NCBI GenBank assembly: GCA_029990175.1
Contig: JARKIP010000011.1
Location: forward strand, 8,618,001 to 8,682,000
Source: Petunia secreta
Taxonomy: Eukaryota > Streptophyta > Magnoliopsida > Solanales > Solanaceae
Reading direction: 5' to 3'
Length of the DNA stretch: 64,000 bases
Numbering within the stretch: the first letter of the stretch is position 1; every line of letters begins with the position of its first letter. Both the position numbers and the translations under genes were made by a program. A model generated the notes under the pieces. That model was not told where the DNA came from, did not search any database, and saw only the letters and a program-made list of their open reading frames with translations. This document shows positions 1 through 9,941 of the stretch, in pieces.

Positions 1-430
1 AGTCGTGAATAGTCAAGCCAAATTCGTCGATCTCTTGCCCGAGCACAACCCTTTCTTCCATAAATTGCCTCGTCATATTTGTAAGTTCATTCTTGAAATC
101 CCCATAAGCTTCTAAGAGTTTGGCTTGCTCCATTAGCCAAGTTTCGCTAACAACCTGCACTTTATCGCTCCTGTCAAACTCACAAACATCATTAGAATCA
201 TCACAAAAAATATTGTGGGAAGGAGCATGACACTTAGGACAATCATTCCACTGACCGCCACATAATTTACAAAAATTCCAATCAAAGGTGGTAGAAAATT
301 CACATAACCAGTCTCGCAGGGTTGAAAGACTCGGGCAATTTTCCCAAAAGTGATGTCCTCCACAAAGTAGACAAGAATCAATAAAATTTGAGCAACCATC
401 ATTCAACCCACTTTCATTAAAAGATGCCAT
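1..430 (-). CDS. Athila-like Gypsy element, N-terminal part of first ORF (partial)
   Basis: Reading the minus strand from the ATG at 430, the frame stays open to the left edge (143 codons), so the gene continues outside the window. The N-terminus is Cys/His-rich. C20, C23, H27 and C32 form a zinc-knuckle-like CX2CX3HX4C, and C54, C57, C64 and C67 form a CX2CX6CX2C cluster. A helical, charged stretch follows (about residues 95-143). The ORF begins 99 bases downstream of a tRNA-type primer binding site and an LTR, the place of gag. No gag core domain is visible in this part, so a gag assignment is inferred from position. Putting a zinc module at the N-terminus is unlike most Gypsy gags, where the knuckle is C-terminal. 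It could instead be a leader ORF ahead of gag. No stop or frameshift is seen, so this is one of the better preserved frames here. Confidence 0.6.
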   Translation of the reverse strand, partial: MASFNESGLNDGCSNFIDSCLLCGGHHFWENCPSLSTLRDWLCEFSTTFDWNFCKLCGGQWNDCPKCHAPSHNIFCDDSNDVCEFDRSDKVQVVSETWLMEQAKLLEAYGDFKNELTNMTRQFMEERVVLGQEIDEFGLTIHD

Positions 431-528
431 GTAAACTAGCAATACAATAATAAACTAAAAATAAAATAAAAAAATTTAAACCTGAATAGAAAATAATAAA
501 TTGTTCAAAAAGAAAACAGTCAATTTAG

Positions 529-546
529 TCCCCGGCAACGGCGCCA
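529..546 (-). other. Primer binding site, tRNA-Asp type
   Basis: On the minus strand the sequence is TGGCGCCGTTGCCGGGGA, the primer site typical of Athila-type elements and complementary to the 3' end of tRNA-Asp. It lies six bases inside the LTR end at 553 and fixes the orientation of the element as minus. Confidence 0.85.
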
Positions 547-552
547 AAAACT

Positions 553-1572
553 TGTTGCTCCCAACGCACACGCAAGTATACGTGGTCGACAAGTAATAAA
601 GTGAGAAGTAGAGTATCGTTCCCACGAGGACTATTCAGACTGAATTCTAGCAAACAATTTCCTAAGAACTATTCAGGGTTCTTTTTCCAATGGTTGAGAT
701 TTTACTAACTAAATGCAGTAATTAAAACAAGTAATTGAGATCAAGTAACAGAGCAAATCCTAGCTTGTTGTCAATCAAGGAGAAACGGTCCAGGGTCAGA
801 GTTGCAAACAATCCAGTTGAGTTTTCCAGTTGATTCTACTTCTTGATAGTGTTCAATTATCAATATATAGAAATCAACTTTCAAACCGTAATGGTAAATC
901 AATATATAGAAATCAACTTTCAAACATCAACCTTCATGTATTTACTCTAACCCTAGAACGAACAAACTATAGAATTAAAGAGAAGAATAAGAGAAAGAGA
1001 GAAAGAAGTTGTTTGAAAGACATCTAGGGCTCCTCTCCTCTCCTCCAAAACTTGCTCCAAAGTCTGAACTCCTCTCAAAAACTAAGTAAAAGAGTATTTA
1101 TAGGGTTTACAAACACCTAGTAATAAGTTAGACCCAAGCCTAGACAAAATAGGAAGTAAAAATTCGCACAAGGGGCGCTATAACGGGCGGCCCGCGCCCC
1201 CGACCGCACTGGGACAACCAGAACCCGTCGAACACTGCACGGTTTTGCCCCGCGCCACGTGAGAAATTGCGCCACAGGCTGGGCGCTTTGCCTGGCGCGG
1301 CACGCCACCTGTGGCGCCAGTGCAATTTCCTATTTCCTTGCTCTTTTGCTCGCTTCGTGTTGTGCCTTCGTGTGCTCGATCCAATCCACAATCAAACTCC
1401 AATCTTTTCTTGCTCAATCATGCTCTTTAAAGCTCCAATTGCACTTCATAACAATCTACATACACACGACATAAAATTAGTGTAAAACCACATTCACAAA
1501 CTATATAACGAGCGAATAACAAGCTCAAACATGCGGAAATATTAAGGAAACATTGGCATAAAATGCCAAACA
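553..1572 (-). repeat. 5' LTR of the minus-strand Athila-like element
   Basis: On the minus strand the block starts TGTTTGGC and ends GAGCAACA, so it has the usual TG...CA ends with a short TGTT/AACA inverted repeat. It is about 1,020 bp long and is followed by the primer site at 529-546. It contains a TATA box (1095-1102) and a strikingly GC-rich segment (about 1170-1320). The partner LTR lies outside the window, so the ends are judged only from terminal dinucleotides and the primer site. Confidence 0.7.
1095..1102 (-). promoter_or_regulatory. LTR TATA box
   Basis: TATAAATA on the minus strand, in the middle of the LTR, oriented towards the primer site and gag. It is the likely core promoter of the element. 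Confidence 0.55.
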
Positions 1573-1573
1573 T

Positions 1574-2466
1574 CATTTGCCAAGTGATACAAAGAAAAAT
1601 CCTAAGGAATTTGTGCAAGCAGTTACTTTGAGGAATGGAAGAGCTCTAGAAGAAGTTCCCCCAAAGCCAAGGAAGCCTGTTGGTGAGTTAGAGCCTAATG
1701 CTGATAGAGAGGTTGAGAAAGAAGCTGAGAAAGTGACAGAAAAGCATCCCGAGCCTGCTATTGTGCGACCACCACCACCTTTCCCTCAGAGACTTCAGAA
1801 GCAGAAAGTTGATGCAGCATGCAAGAAATTTTTGGAGATCTGAAGTCAAATTTAGGTAAATATTCCTTTGGTGGAGCTTTTGCGGGATGTTTCCAAATAT
1901 GCTAAATACATCAAGGATATTGTTGCTAACAAGAGAAGACTGATTGAGTTCGAGACAGTTGCACTCACTGAGGAGTGCAGTTCTAGAGTTAGAAGCAAGC
2001 TTCCTCAGAAATTGAAGGATCCTGGCAGTTTTACTATTCCCTTGAAAATTGGGGAGGATGAGGTTGGACGAGCTTTGTGTGATTTGGGTGCTAGTGTGAA
2101 TTTAATGCCTTCATCAGTTTTCAGAAAGCTAGGCCTGGGTGAACCACGACCAACTACTATGACTCTGCAACTGGCTGATAGATCTTTGGCATGCCCCGAG
2201 GGGATTATTGAGGATGTGCTTGTACAAGTGGGTCAGTATATATTGCCTGTTGACTTCATTATTCTTGACTATGAAGCTCATCGTGAGGTTCCTCTCATAT
2301 TGGGAAGAGGATTTTTTGCTGCTGCTGATGCTTTCATTTGAGTTAGAGCTGGAAAGATGATTATGATGGTAAATGGTGAAGAAGCTGTGTTCAATGTGTT
2401 CAGAACTACCCAGCTTCCTGCCCATTATAAAGAGCTGTCCATGGTGAAAGTGGTAGATGTTGGGTA
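1574..2466 (+). pseudogene. Athila-like gag C-terminus and retropepsin fragment
   Basis: This is plus-strand Gypsy coding sequence beginning abruptly at the LTR border. The first part (1574-1840) reads LPSDTKKNPKE, a run of VTLRNGR and then an acidic/proline-rich linker, the usual gag-protease junction of Athila-type polyproteins. A small indel near 1840-1860 changes frame. 1868-2341 then holds the aspartic protease: the catalytic motif is CDLGASVNLMP (codons around 2077-2110) and the conserved LILGRGF motif lies near 2300. A TGA at 2339 and a TAG at 2466 end the recognisable reading. RT and everything after it are missing. The fragment looks like the interrupted host of the minus-strand insertion at 553-1572; its upstream half would lie left of the window. 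Confidence 0.75.
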
Positions 2467-2654
2467 GTCGGCTGTAATTTCTTCTGTACAGCTTGGAGGT
2501 ATCAATATATCTGTGCTTTTTTTCTAAGTCTTGTTCTTACTTATGAATTGAATTATATTTATTTTCCTAATTTAATTAATAAGGGTTCGCCCGATGGGTG
2601 TAGGGGAGGATGTCGGGTGCCCGCACGGGCCTTGCCGGATTCCGGTCGTGTCAG
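2467..2654. other. Short unassigned spacer with GC-rich patch
   Basis: AT-rich sequence followed by a GC-rich patch (2583-2650, GTCGGGTGCCCGCACGGG and neighbours). It separates the protease remnant from the first base alignable with the Ogre 3' LTR. I see no gene. Confidence 0.4.
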
Positions 2655-3425
2655 AAAGGAAGAAAACATTTGCGCATGCATAATCCAAACGGGTCGAAGT
2701 TGAACCGAATTCGATCCCAAAATAGGTAACCCTATCGCTTTTATCGTTCTTCAAACCTATGTGACATTACGCCTAGTTTTGCCTAATTTTTACGGTGAAT
2801 TAGCATGTTCATTGCTACTTGTTAATCAGTTAGGGCAAAAGTTCATATGACTACTAATTCTTGTCTAATACATTGTCAATTTTGAGTGATGTTTAAACCA
2901 ATGAATGCTTGAATTTTAAATACGTGTGCAGTTTATGCCCTATGTTTCAATGATCAAAATCCAATTATTAGAGTCTATGATAGTTTGAAATTTAACTATA
3001 ATCATTCCATATATTTTGCAATGTACTTAGTCACCTATCCTGTTTAAATGCACAGATTCCATGATTAAATGACTTCACTTAAGCTAAAAAAATTGTTTAG
3101 CATGATTTGAGAATCTTGAATTAGTTAAATTTGAAATTCTAATTGGAATGTGAATAGAAATTGGTGATGTGATTGATCCAGTGTAAATTAGAGTCTTCTA
3201 AATCTGTTAAGGTCATGTTTGTATAGCTGATTGTGAACCTACACTTCACTATGTGTAAAAGGAGGGAACTATATTTGTTAAGAGATCTGATTTGCCTTGA
3301 ATTTGGGGATTGATTGAACTATATTTGGTAAGAGTACAAAGGTGGATCCTGATTAATTTTGGAAGACAATATGCCGTTACCTTCCCTAGATTTTACCTAT
3401 TTGACTTAGAGCCTCTCCTCTGACC

Positions 3426-3434
3426 TATATAAAT
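3426..3434 (+). promoter_or_regulatory. TATA box of Ogre 5' LTR
   Basis: TATATAAAT is preceded by a CT-rich stretch and followed about 30 bases later by ACACACATTCC. The same box is conserved in the 3' LTR at 19029-19036 although flanking bases have diverged, which supports a promoter role. Confidence 0.55.
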
Positions 3435-4508
3435 ATGTGTGCTTCTCATTCTAACACACATTCCTACACTGAGATACAAAGAAATATACACACAGCTGAA
3501 AATACTTTCTTCTTCTCCTAATCACTCTGAAAAGTTTCCACTGTTCTCTTTTCTCTGACTATTGGAAAAAGAAGCCTTGGTATAATCTGTGAAGGCCTCT
3601 AGTTTGTTGCACCCTCACTATTGTTATCCTCTTTGTTTGTTCACAATAACTATCAAAGGTAGTCCTTCTTTTTTGTATCCTATAAACATGTGAAGCGTAA
3701 TCTGTGATGCTATACTGTGTGCTATCTTCTTGGGCGTTTCTTTGGCCATTGACATTGTGTATAGGTTCCTTTTAGGATATTCCTGGAGACTATACCATAT
3801 TTTGCTTTGCAGGGCTAATAAACTCCATATGAAAGAGTATAGAAATTTGTATTGCTAACCAGTGTGTGCAGGGAAATAAATCTAATGGCTATGAACTAGC
3901 CAAAGCAGAGCATGGGCTAGCAAAGCTTATGTAGTACACTAGCATGTCTGTTGTTTATTACTGTTACAAGATAGATTCTTCCATGTTTGCCTATGTATTT
4001 GTTAGGATCCCTGATGTATATAAGTATGTGTGATGACCATTCAGCTGCACAAGGGCCTTCTTTAACCTTCCTCCTTATGTGTATGCATCATGCTTTAATT
4101 AAAACCAGTGTTCGCATGAAAATTTAGTTTAAATGGTAACTGGACGTTTGAATCAGCATGTCTATAATATATTATGACTTAAGCTAAACCTAGCAATGTT
4201 TGATTGAAGCACTCGTATGTGAAATCTGAAAATTTTGATAATAGGGGTCTTTGTGCGTCAACTGTCTAAAACTGGATCACTTCTGTAAAAAGCTAAGCTG
4301 GCCCTTTTGCATTTATGGCCCAAACCCAATCACCACTTTTAAGAATGGTCTGTTTACGTGTTTAAACTGATTTTTGCAAAAGCTTACATCTCCTACACAC
4401 TAATCTAGTAATGTATAAGGATATAGAAGTTTTAGAGGGTCGATTATACATACATATACATATTTTTGAAAGCTTAAATACTATCACTTACCATGATTAT
4501 TGCATGCC

Positions 4509-4570
4509 TATATATATATATATATATATATACGTGTGTGTGTGTGTGTGTGCGCGCGCGCGCGCGCGCT
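4509..4570. repeat. Compound (TA)n(TG)n(CG)n microsatellite
   Basis: A perfect alternating purine-pyrimidine tract of about 60 bases: TA repeats, then GT repeats, then CG repeats, inside the 5' LTR. The corresponding part of the 3' LTR is lost, so its age cannot be judged here. Confidence 0.95.
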
Positions 4571-5350
4571 CAGCCCCTTCTTTCATTTGTGTACTTTCGT
4601 GTATCCTCTTTCAAAAATAGTCCACTGATATATATTTTAAAACCGTCCCAAAAGCAAATAGCCATTATGGTTAGGGCTCGACAATCGATGTCAAGTCACG
4701 CTGACTCGAAATGGCTAATATTCTTTTTATAAAATAACCCATTTGGTTTTATGACAAATCTTAAAATATTTTTAAAACTGGCTATTTCTACAAAGGCATG
4801 TTAAATACTGAAATTGCTTGAATATACTGATTTAAAACCGTTCTAATGATTTTAGCCAAATTTATTCAATGTTTGCAAAATTTAAGGTCAAATGTGCGAT
4901 TAGGCGTTCGGGCTTAGGTCGTTTCTGCAAAATTCGAAAGTCCAGAAATTAGTTACTCACTGCCCATTCAATTTTTTGCATAAGTAGACCTTTTTTCCTG
5001 GCTGATTGAAATCTTAGCTCTCAATTTAGTAATATAATTTGAAAATGTTACCTATACTTGTCTATAACCTTTTTGACATACCAAAAGTAAAAGCTCGGGA
5101 GGGAACCACTTTTTGTGGGACTTAGGGAAGCGCCTAACACCTTCTTCCCCGAATCACTTGGACTTTTACCCTCGAATCTCTGGATATACGGTTATTTTCA
5201 TGAAACTCGACCTTAGACATTTAGGTGGCCTAGTACACCTTAGAAGGCGCATATTAGATGGCGACTCCAATTTCAAACTCAACCGAATTACCTAGTCAAA
5301 CCAAAGTATTGACTCGCTCCGAGTCGGGTAAGAAGGTGCGTACGACAGAA

Positions 5351-5368
5351 TGGCGACTCCGTTGGGGA
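5351..5368 (+). other. Ogre primer binding site
   Basis: TGGCGACTCCGTTGGGGA lies three bases after the LTR end at 5347. This is the primer-site form I associate with the Tat/Ogre lineage. A partial copy (GATGGCGACTCC) also occurs upstream inside the LTR near 5258. Confidence 0.7.
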
Positions 5369-5872
5369 TACTCAAAGTCCTAACCACAACGAGTTTTATT
5401 TTTGAAAATTTGTGATATTTATTGGCATTCTTCACCCATACTCCTCCACTCTTGGAAAATGACACTTTGCACACACACGGACGATTACGTGGATCTCACG
5501 GTCGTTCAACTTCAAAAAAAAAACCCCCCTTTAGGAGGGACGTTTGGAATATAGTTGGTCCGTGGTGCAACCAACAATTTCAAACGATCGCAGCCCTTGG
5601 TCGTCCACCTTAGAGAACCGTGTTTAGAGTTACACCACTCTTGGAATGTAATATGCATGCATCATGCCACAGGAAAGGACTTCCTGTAAGTTGACTAGCC
5701 TTTTACTTGTCCTAACAACTTGACGGGTTTTTTACCCCGAAGGAACATTTGGACATGCTTATATGCATTCGAAAAAAAAAAGAGAAAAGAAAATTAATGA
5801 AAATATGTCCAATTGTTCTTTAAAGGGAATGGGAATTTTAATCATTTATTTTCTCTTTTCTTTCAGGTAATC
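5369..5872 (+). other. Untranslated leader of Ogre-type element
   Basis: No convincing ORF. It contains A- and C-runs near 5512-5530 and ends with a polypyrimidine-AG sequence (TTCTCTTTTCTTTCAG, 5851-5866) seven bases before the first ORF1 ATG, resembling a splice acceptor. Confidence 0.5.
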
Positions 5873-7488
5873 ATGAGTCAAAAATTTCATTGTTTTGGAA
5901 TGACTATGGGTGCATTTCCTGCGTTGACTAATTGGTGGAACAACTTGTCGTTGGGTGAACAAACGGAAGTACGCCAACACTTGGGGCATTTGGTTTATCC
6001 GTTAAAAATGGAACCATGTAGGGAAATCATTGAAGCGTCAATGTCATTTTGGGACAAAAAACTTGATGTGTTTAGATTTGGAACATCGAATTAACACCTT
6101 TGCTAGAAGAGATAGGGTAATTCATTCGGGGTTAGACAAGCATCCGTGGCAAGGGAGTCGCATTTTGGCTCCTAGCGTCCCTACACCCGAGGAGTTTCGT
6201 GACAAATTGGGGATGGTAGCAGGTGTGAACGTACAATTTTTACAACAAAAGAAAATACCCTTTTCCTATCTCTACAATAGGTTCGGGTATTTGGGTGCTT
6301 TTTATGACCGTAAAAAAGAATTCAAATCCTACAATGACTGGAGGAGAGCTAGACCATTTGAATTTTTCGTTTGTTTCCTAGGGATAATGGTGTTTCCTGA
6401 AAGCTCGGATTACAATATATGTTCGAGGCTTATCATGGTTACTGATGCGGTGTTCGATGGGATTGATGGTTATCGCTACACTATAGTCCTATGATTGTGG
6501 CAGATATTTATTGGGCTTTGGTTGTTGCAAAAGGAGAGCAAAATATTTTCAACGGTGTAATCTTCTATTGCAAGCATGGTTCAAGGAGCATTTGAGAAAG
6601 GTAAAAAGTGCGCAAGAATTGTCCAAGCCAGCTGGTTCAAGCAAGGGCAAAAAAAAAAAAGCCAATACCAAACCCACTAAAGAAATCATGCAAAAGATAA
6701 ATGAATGCGACCAATGGTTGGAGGAAAATTACTTGATTGGAGAACGGGACAGGGTTCCAAAATTCAAGCAGCCAAGCAGCACAGAAAGATGGGTAAGGTT
6801 GTTTGAAAACATAATGGAGGATTCGATTCAATGGATGTTCACCTGGTTCCATTCATCAGACTTTGTCATCAGCTCTTAGAAGGCATCTTTTGTAATACTT
6901 ATGGGATTACGAGGCCTCCAACCCTATCAACCACTAAGGGTGATGAGACAGGCAGGGAAAAAGCAAATAGTCCCACTTATATTGGACACAAAGGCCTACC
7001 AGGTCGACTATACTTAAGACGTTATCCCAAGAGTGAAAAGTATTAGGAAATCCGGGGTAGGTAGACAAGTCATGGGGAAGAAGTCATTAGCGCCAGACAG
7101 ATACAACACAGGATGCAAACCAAAGTACATCAGTTGGTTGCGTTCTAGCATGAAAAGAAAAGTAGTAGTAGGGCCAGGCCGAGAGAATGACATAAGAGAT
7201 CGAGAAGCGGAGGCTCAAGTTCGATACCGTGAGTTCATGTTGAAAGCTGTTAAAATGGACAAATAAAATGGAGAGGAGATCGAAGTGTGGAGGAAATGCA
7301 CATTGGAGTTGGAAGAAAAGATAGAGGCGTTGGGGAAAAAACATGAACAATGGAACTCGGAATGTGCTGAAGTAGACATCTTGCTCTTAGTTGCGGCCAA
7401 AGGATACTTAACCAAAGCTATGGAAGAAATCAAGGAGGTCGCACGAGAAGCAAAGAGAGCCAGGCTGGAAAAGGAGGGAGTTGCTTAG
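5873..7488 (+). pseudogene. Ogre ORF1, first copy (ORF1a)
   Basis: It starts at the ATG at 5873 (MSQKFHCFGM). The N-terminus has a tryptophan pair (NWW) and then FWDKKLDVFRF, a pattern reminiscent of plant-mobile-domain-like ORF1 proteins of Ogre elements. A frameshift near 6090 moves the reading to the 6030-6494 frame (IPFSYLYNRF, FFVCFLGIMVFPE). Another near 6540 leads to LLLQAWFKEHLRKV and a lysine-rich tail (6511-6879). Further shifts lead to a charged, probably coiled C-terminus ending at TAG 7486. The role of Ogre ORF1 is unknown. It precedes ORF1b, with which it shares the order FLYxRF, FLGxMVFP, a central IVxxIY motif and LLLQxWxxEHLxKV. At least three frame breaks make it non-functional. 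Confidence 0.65.
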
Positions 7489-7828
7489 TCTAGCGTCATT
7501 TTCATATCTTTAGTATTTTTTATGTATTCAAAAGTGTTGTCATGTATTGAATTTGAAAGATTATTTTGGAAAATTATGAAAATAATTGGCAACAAAATGC
7601 GTACTTATTTTCTTTTGCATCATGATAAACCTAGGAAGGCTTGACATCCTTGGTACGTCATAGTCCTTTAGTAAACCTTGTCCAAACGTCGAAAGGGTCC
7701 TTTACCTGAAAACGACAAGCTTGCATCCCTGCATGGATCTGAAGAAATATTTGCTCCTAATCGTTTGTTTGAGTGTGGTCAAAACATCAGAATCATTTTG
7801 ATCATTTGTTTTGTTTTGTTTTCAGACT
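7489..7828 (+). other. Spacer between the two ORF1 copies
   Basis: AT-rich untranslated sequence. It ends in a T/G-rich tract and TTTTCAG (about 7805-7825) just before the next ATG, like the end of the leader at 5866. No gene seen. Confidence 0.5.
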
Positions 7829-9468
7829 ATGGCTGCAAGAGACACACTTCAATTCGAAACTGTTTTCCAAGCTCCTCACTTGATCAGACTTTGGTGGGAA
7901 GATTTGGCAGCGATCAACAAGATTCATGTTCAAAAGATGTTGGGAGAATTCGTAGCTCTTAAGGCTTACACTGCTATGCTTGGTCTAGTCGAAGCTGTTA
8001 TATATTTTTGGGATTATAAAAGGGCAGTGTTTCATTTCAATGGTTTGGAGTTGGCGGCGATGTTAGAGGAAGTTGGAGGTTTGCCGTGCTTAACACCTAG
8101 GCTCGAGACCATGATTTGCCCTCAAGACGTGGGACCTAAGTAGTTCATTGAACTGTTGAAGCTCCCTATGACCCGTACATTGAAGAAGTGAGTGATGGAA
8201 AGGTTACCCTGGAGTTCTTATATTCTAGATTTAGAGATCCAACTCTTAGACACAATCTGACAGGGGCGTGGGAAATTCAAGATCGGGAATGGACCGAGTC
8301 TACTGCTTTCATCATTTCTTTTTTGGGAAGCATGGTCTTCCCCAAAAAAGGGGGAAAGATCGACATAAGGTTCGGAATGGTAGTTGAAGAATTGCGTAAA
8401 GGTGTCCACAAGCGCCAAGTGACTCTGGTTCTGATGATTGTGGGAGAAATCTACAGGGCTCTGACCAAGTGTAGAAAAGGAGCTAACTTCTTTGAAGGGT
8501 GCACTCTCTTGCTGCAAATGTGGTTGGTAGAACACTTACACAAGGTCACAATTAGTCCGGTAGCACCCAGGACGACAATGATTGGTGGTATCCTATCACA
8601 TAGCACTCGCACGGCAGGCACTGCAGTGTGGGAAGACCCTACAAACGTGCGATGATGGAACGCCAAGTTCGAAGGGTTACAAGATGTGCAATGGGTAGTA
8701 GAAGATTGTGCTTGCCTCACTGTTTCTGTGCAAGGTCAAGACACTACCTTCTTGACTTGATTGGATTCTGAGGGACTCAGCACTACGTTCCCCTTAGGAT
8801 CCTCCAGCAAGAAGGAATGACGCAGCAAACCCCCCAGCTGACAAAAGAAAGGAATTTCAATGCTGACATAAAAGACATTAAATACCCGATGATTGGTACG
8901 CTATTGACAATGTGGGAAGGGAGGGTAACTATGCAGTTTTGCCGCGGCCAAGACAACAGGGTGAATCCCGGCACCATATTGACCTATCCTCAATGGCTAG
9001 GTCAATGAATATAGAGGGAAATTTCGATCAAAGACCACATTGAAAAGGAAAGCCGAAGCTCTAAGTATTGTTGAGAAGTTCAAAAGAATACGACACAAGT
9101 TCGATCAAAAGAGGAAAGAGTTAAGAATAACACAAGAAAGGGAGATGAGAAGGCAATATAGAGAAAAAATCAAAGGAGATGAACACAAGTACTGGATAAG
9201 AAAGATAATGGCGGCTAGACAAGTCGCCAGAAGTTTGTAAAACCTACTCAAAGGATGGGGAGAATATTTCAAAGCGGTGCTGTTAGCAGAGAAAGAGACA
9301 ATGGGATTTGAAATCTGCGAGTTCTTTGCAAAAGCCTTGGGTGACATGGAAGCTGGGAAGGTCCTTATGGAGATATTTGTTACCCCTCCGCCGGCAAACT
9401 TAGCAAAGGGACCCAAAGAAGAGACTGAGGAAAAGGAGGATGAAGAAGAGGTTATAACTGATGCTTGA
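7829..9468 (+). pseudogene. Ogre ORF1, second copy (ORF1b)
   Basis: It starts at the ATG at 7829 (MAARDTLQFETVF). LIRLWWEDL, YFWDYKRAVFHFNGLELAAMLEEVGG and LPCLTPR match the plant-mobile-domain-like pattern better than ORF1a does. A TAG at 8141 and a frame change lead into 8188-8655 (VTLEFLYSRF, FIISFLGSMVFPK, LVLMIVGEIYRAL, LLLQMWLVEHLHKV). The C-terminal part is scattered over 8817-9008, 9040-9240 and 9277-9468 and is rich in K, R and E, consistent with a coiled segment, ending in a glutamate run and TGA. It is clearly homologous to ORF1a but strongly diverged, so the duplication predates the decay. Function unknown; non-functional here. Confidence 0.7.
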
Positions 9469-9941
9469 ACCAAGGGCCTATTTGCTTGGCACATAGTCCA
9501 GTTATCCTTAGTTGAGTCATTTTTCCTTTCAAGTTGTCTCTTTTTTTTAGTCAAGTCGTTGTCTTTCCTTTCAAAATTAGCGATTGTAATAAAGCCAAGC
9601 AAATCAAATAAAATTTCGTTATTTTGGGTTTTTAGACATGTGTTGATTATGCTCAAGCAAATGAAACGACATATTCAGCACAAACATTACTTCAAATCAT
9701 CGATAGGCCTACCTCTGGCATAAAAGAGGTCCCCTGCATAATAAGATGAATATTTACGATATTATTTCTCTAACGCCTTACTCACATTGTTTTCTTCTCT
9801 TGTTTTAAAGGTTATTTTAATCCCAAATCCCTGAAGTTTGGTTTGTGCATTCTGGCTGCGCCGCAGTACCGGTTGAGATCAAGAGGATCAATTCCAACAC
9901 ATCCCCATTTACCTACAAGAATAAGGACGAGACGCAATATT
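9469..9941 (+). other. Spacer between ORF1b and gag
   Basis: No supported gene, but a TTTTCTTCTCTTG tract followed by TTTTAAAG near 9790-9810 again resembles an acceptor ahead of the gag ORF. A short upstream reading (from 9843) runs in frame into the chosen gag ATG, so the true start could be earlier. Confidence 0.45.

Larger units (their letters stand above)
2655..5347 (+). repeat. 5' LTR of Ogre-type element (left end missing)
   Basis: It aligns almost continuously with 18250-19782, starting at the shared AGAAAACATTTGCGC. The 3' copy has another ~288 bp before this point, so the U3 start is absent here. The right end is ...GTACGACA at 5347, three bases before the primer site. Adding the parts gives a full LTR of about 3.0 kb, in the Ogre range. 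Confidence 0.8.
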
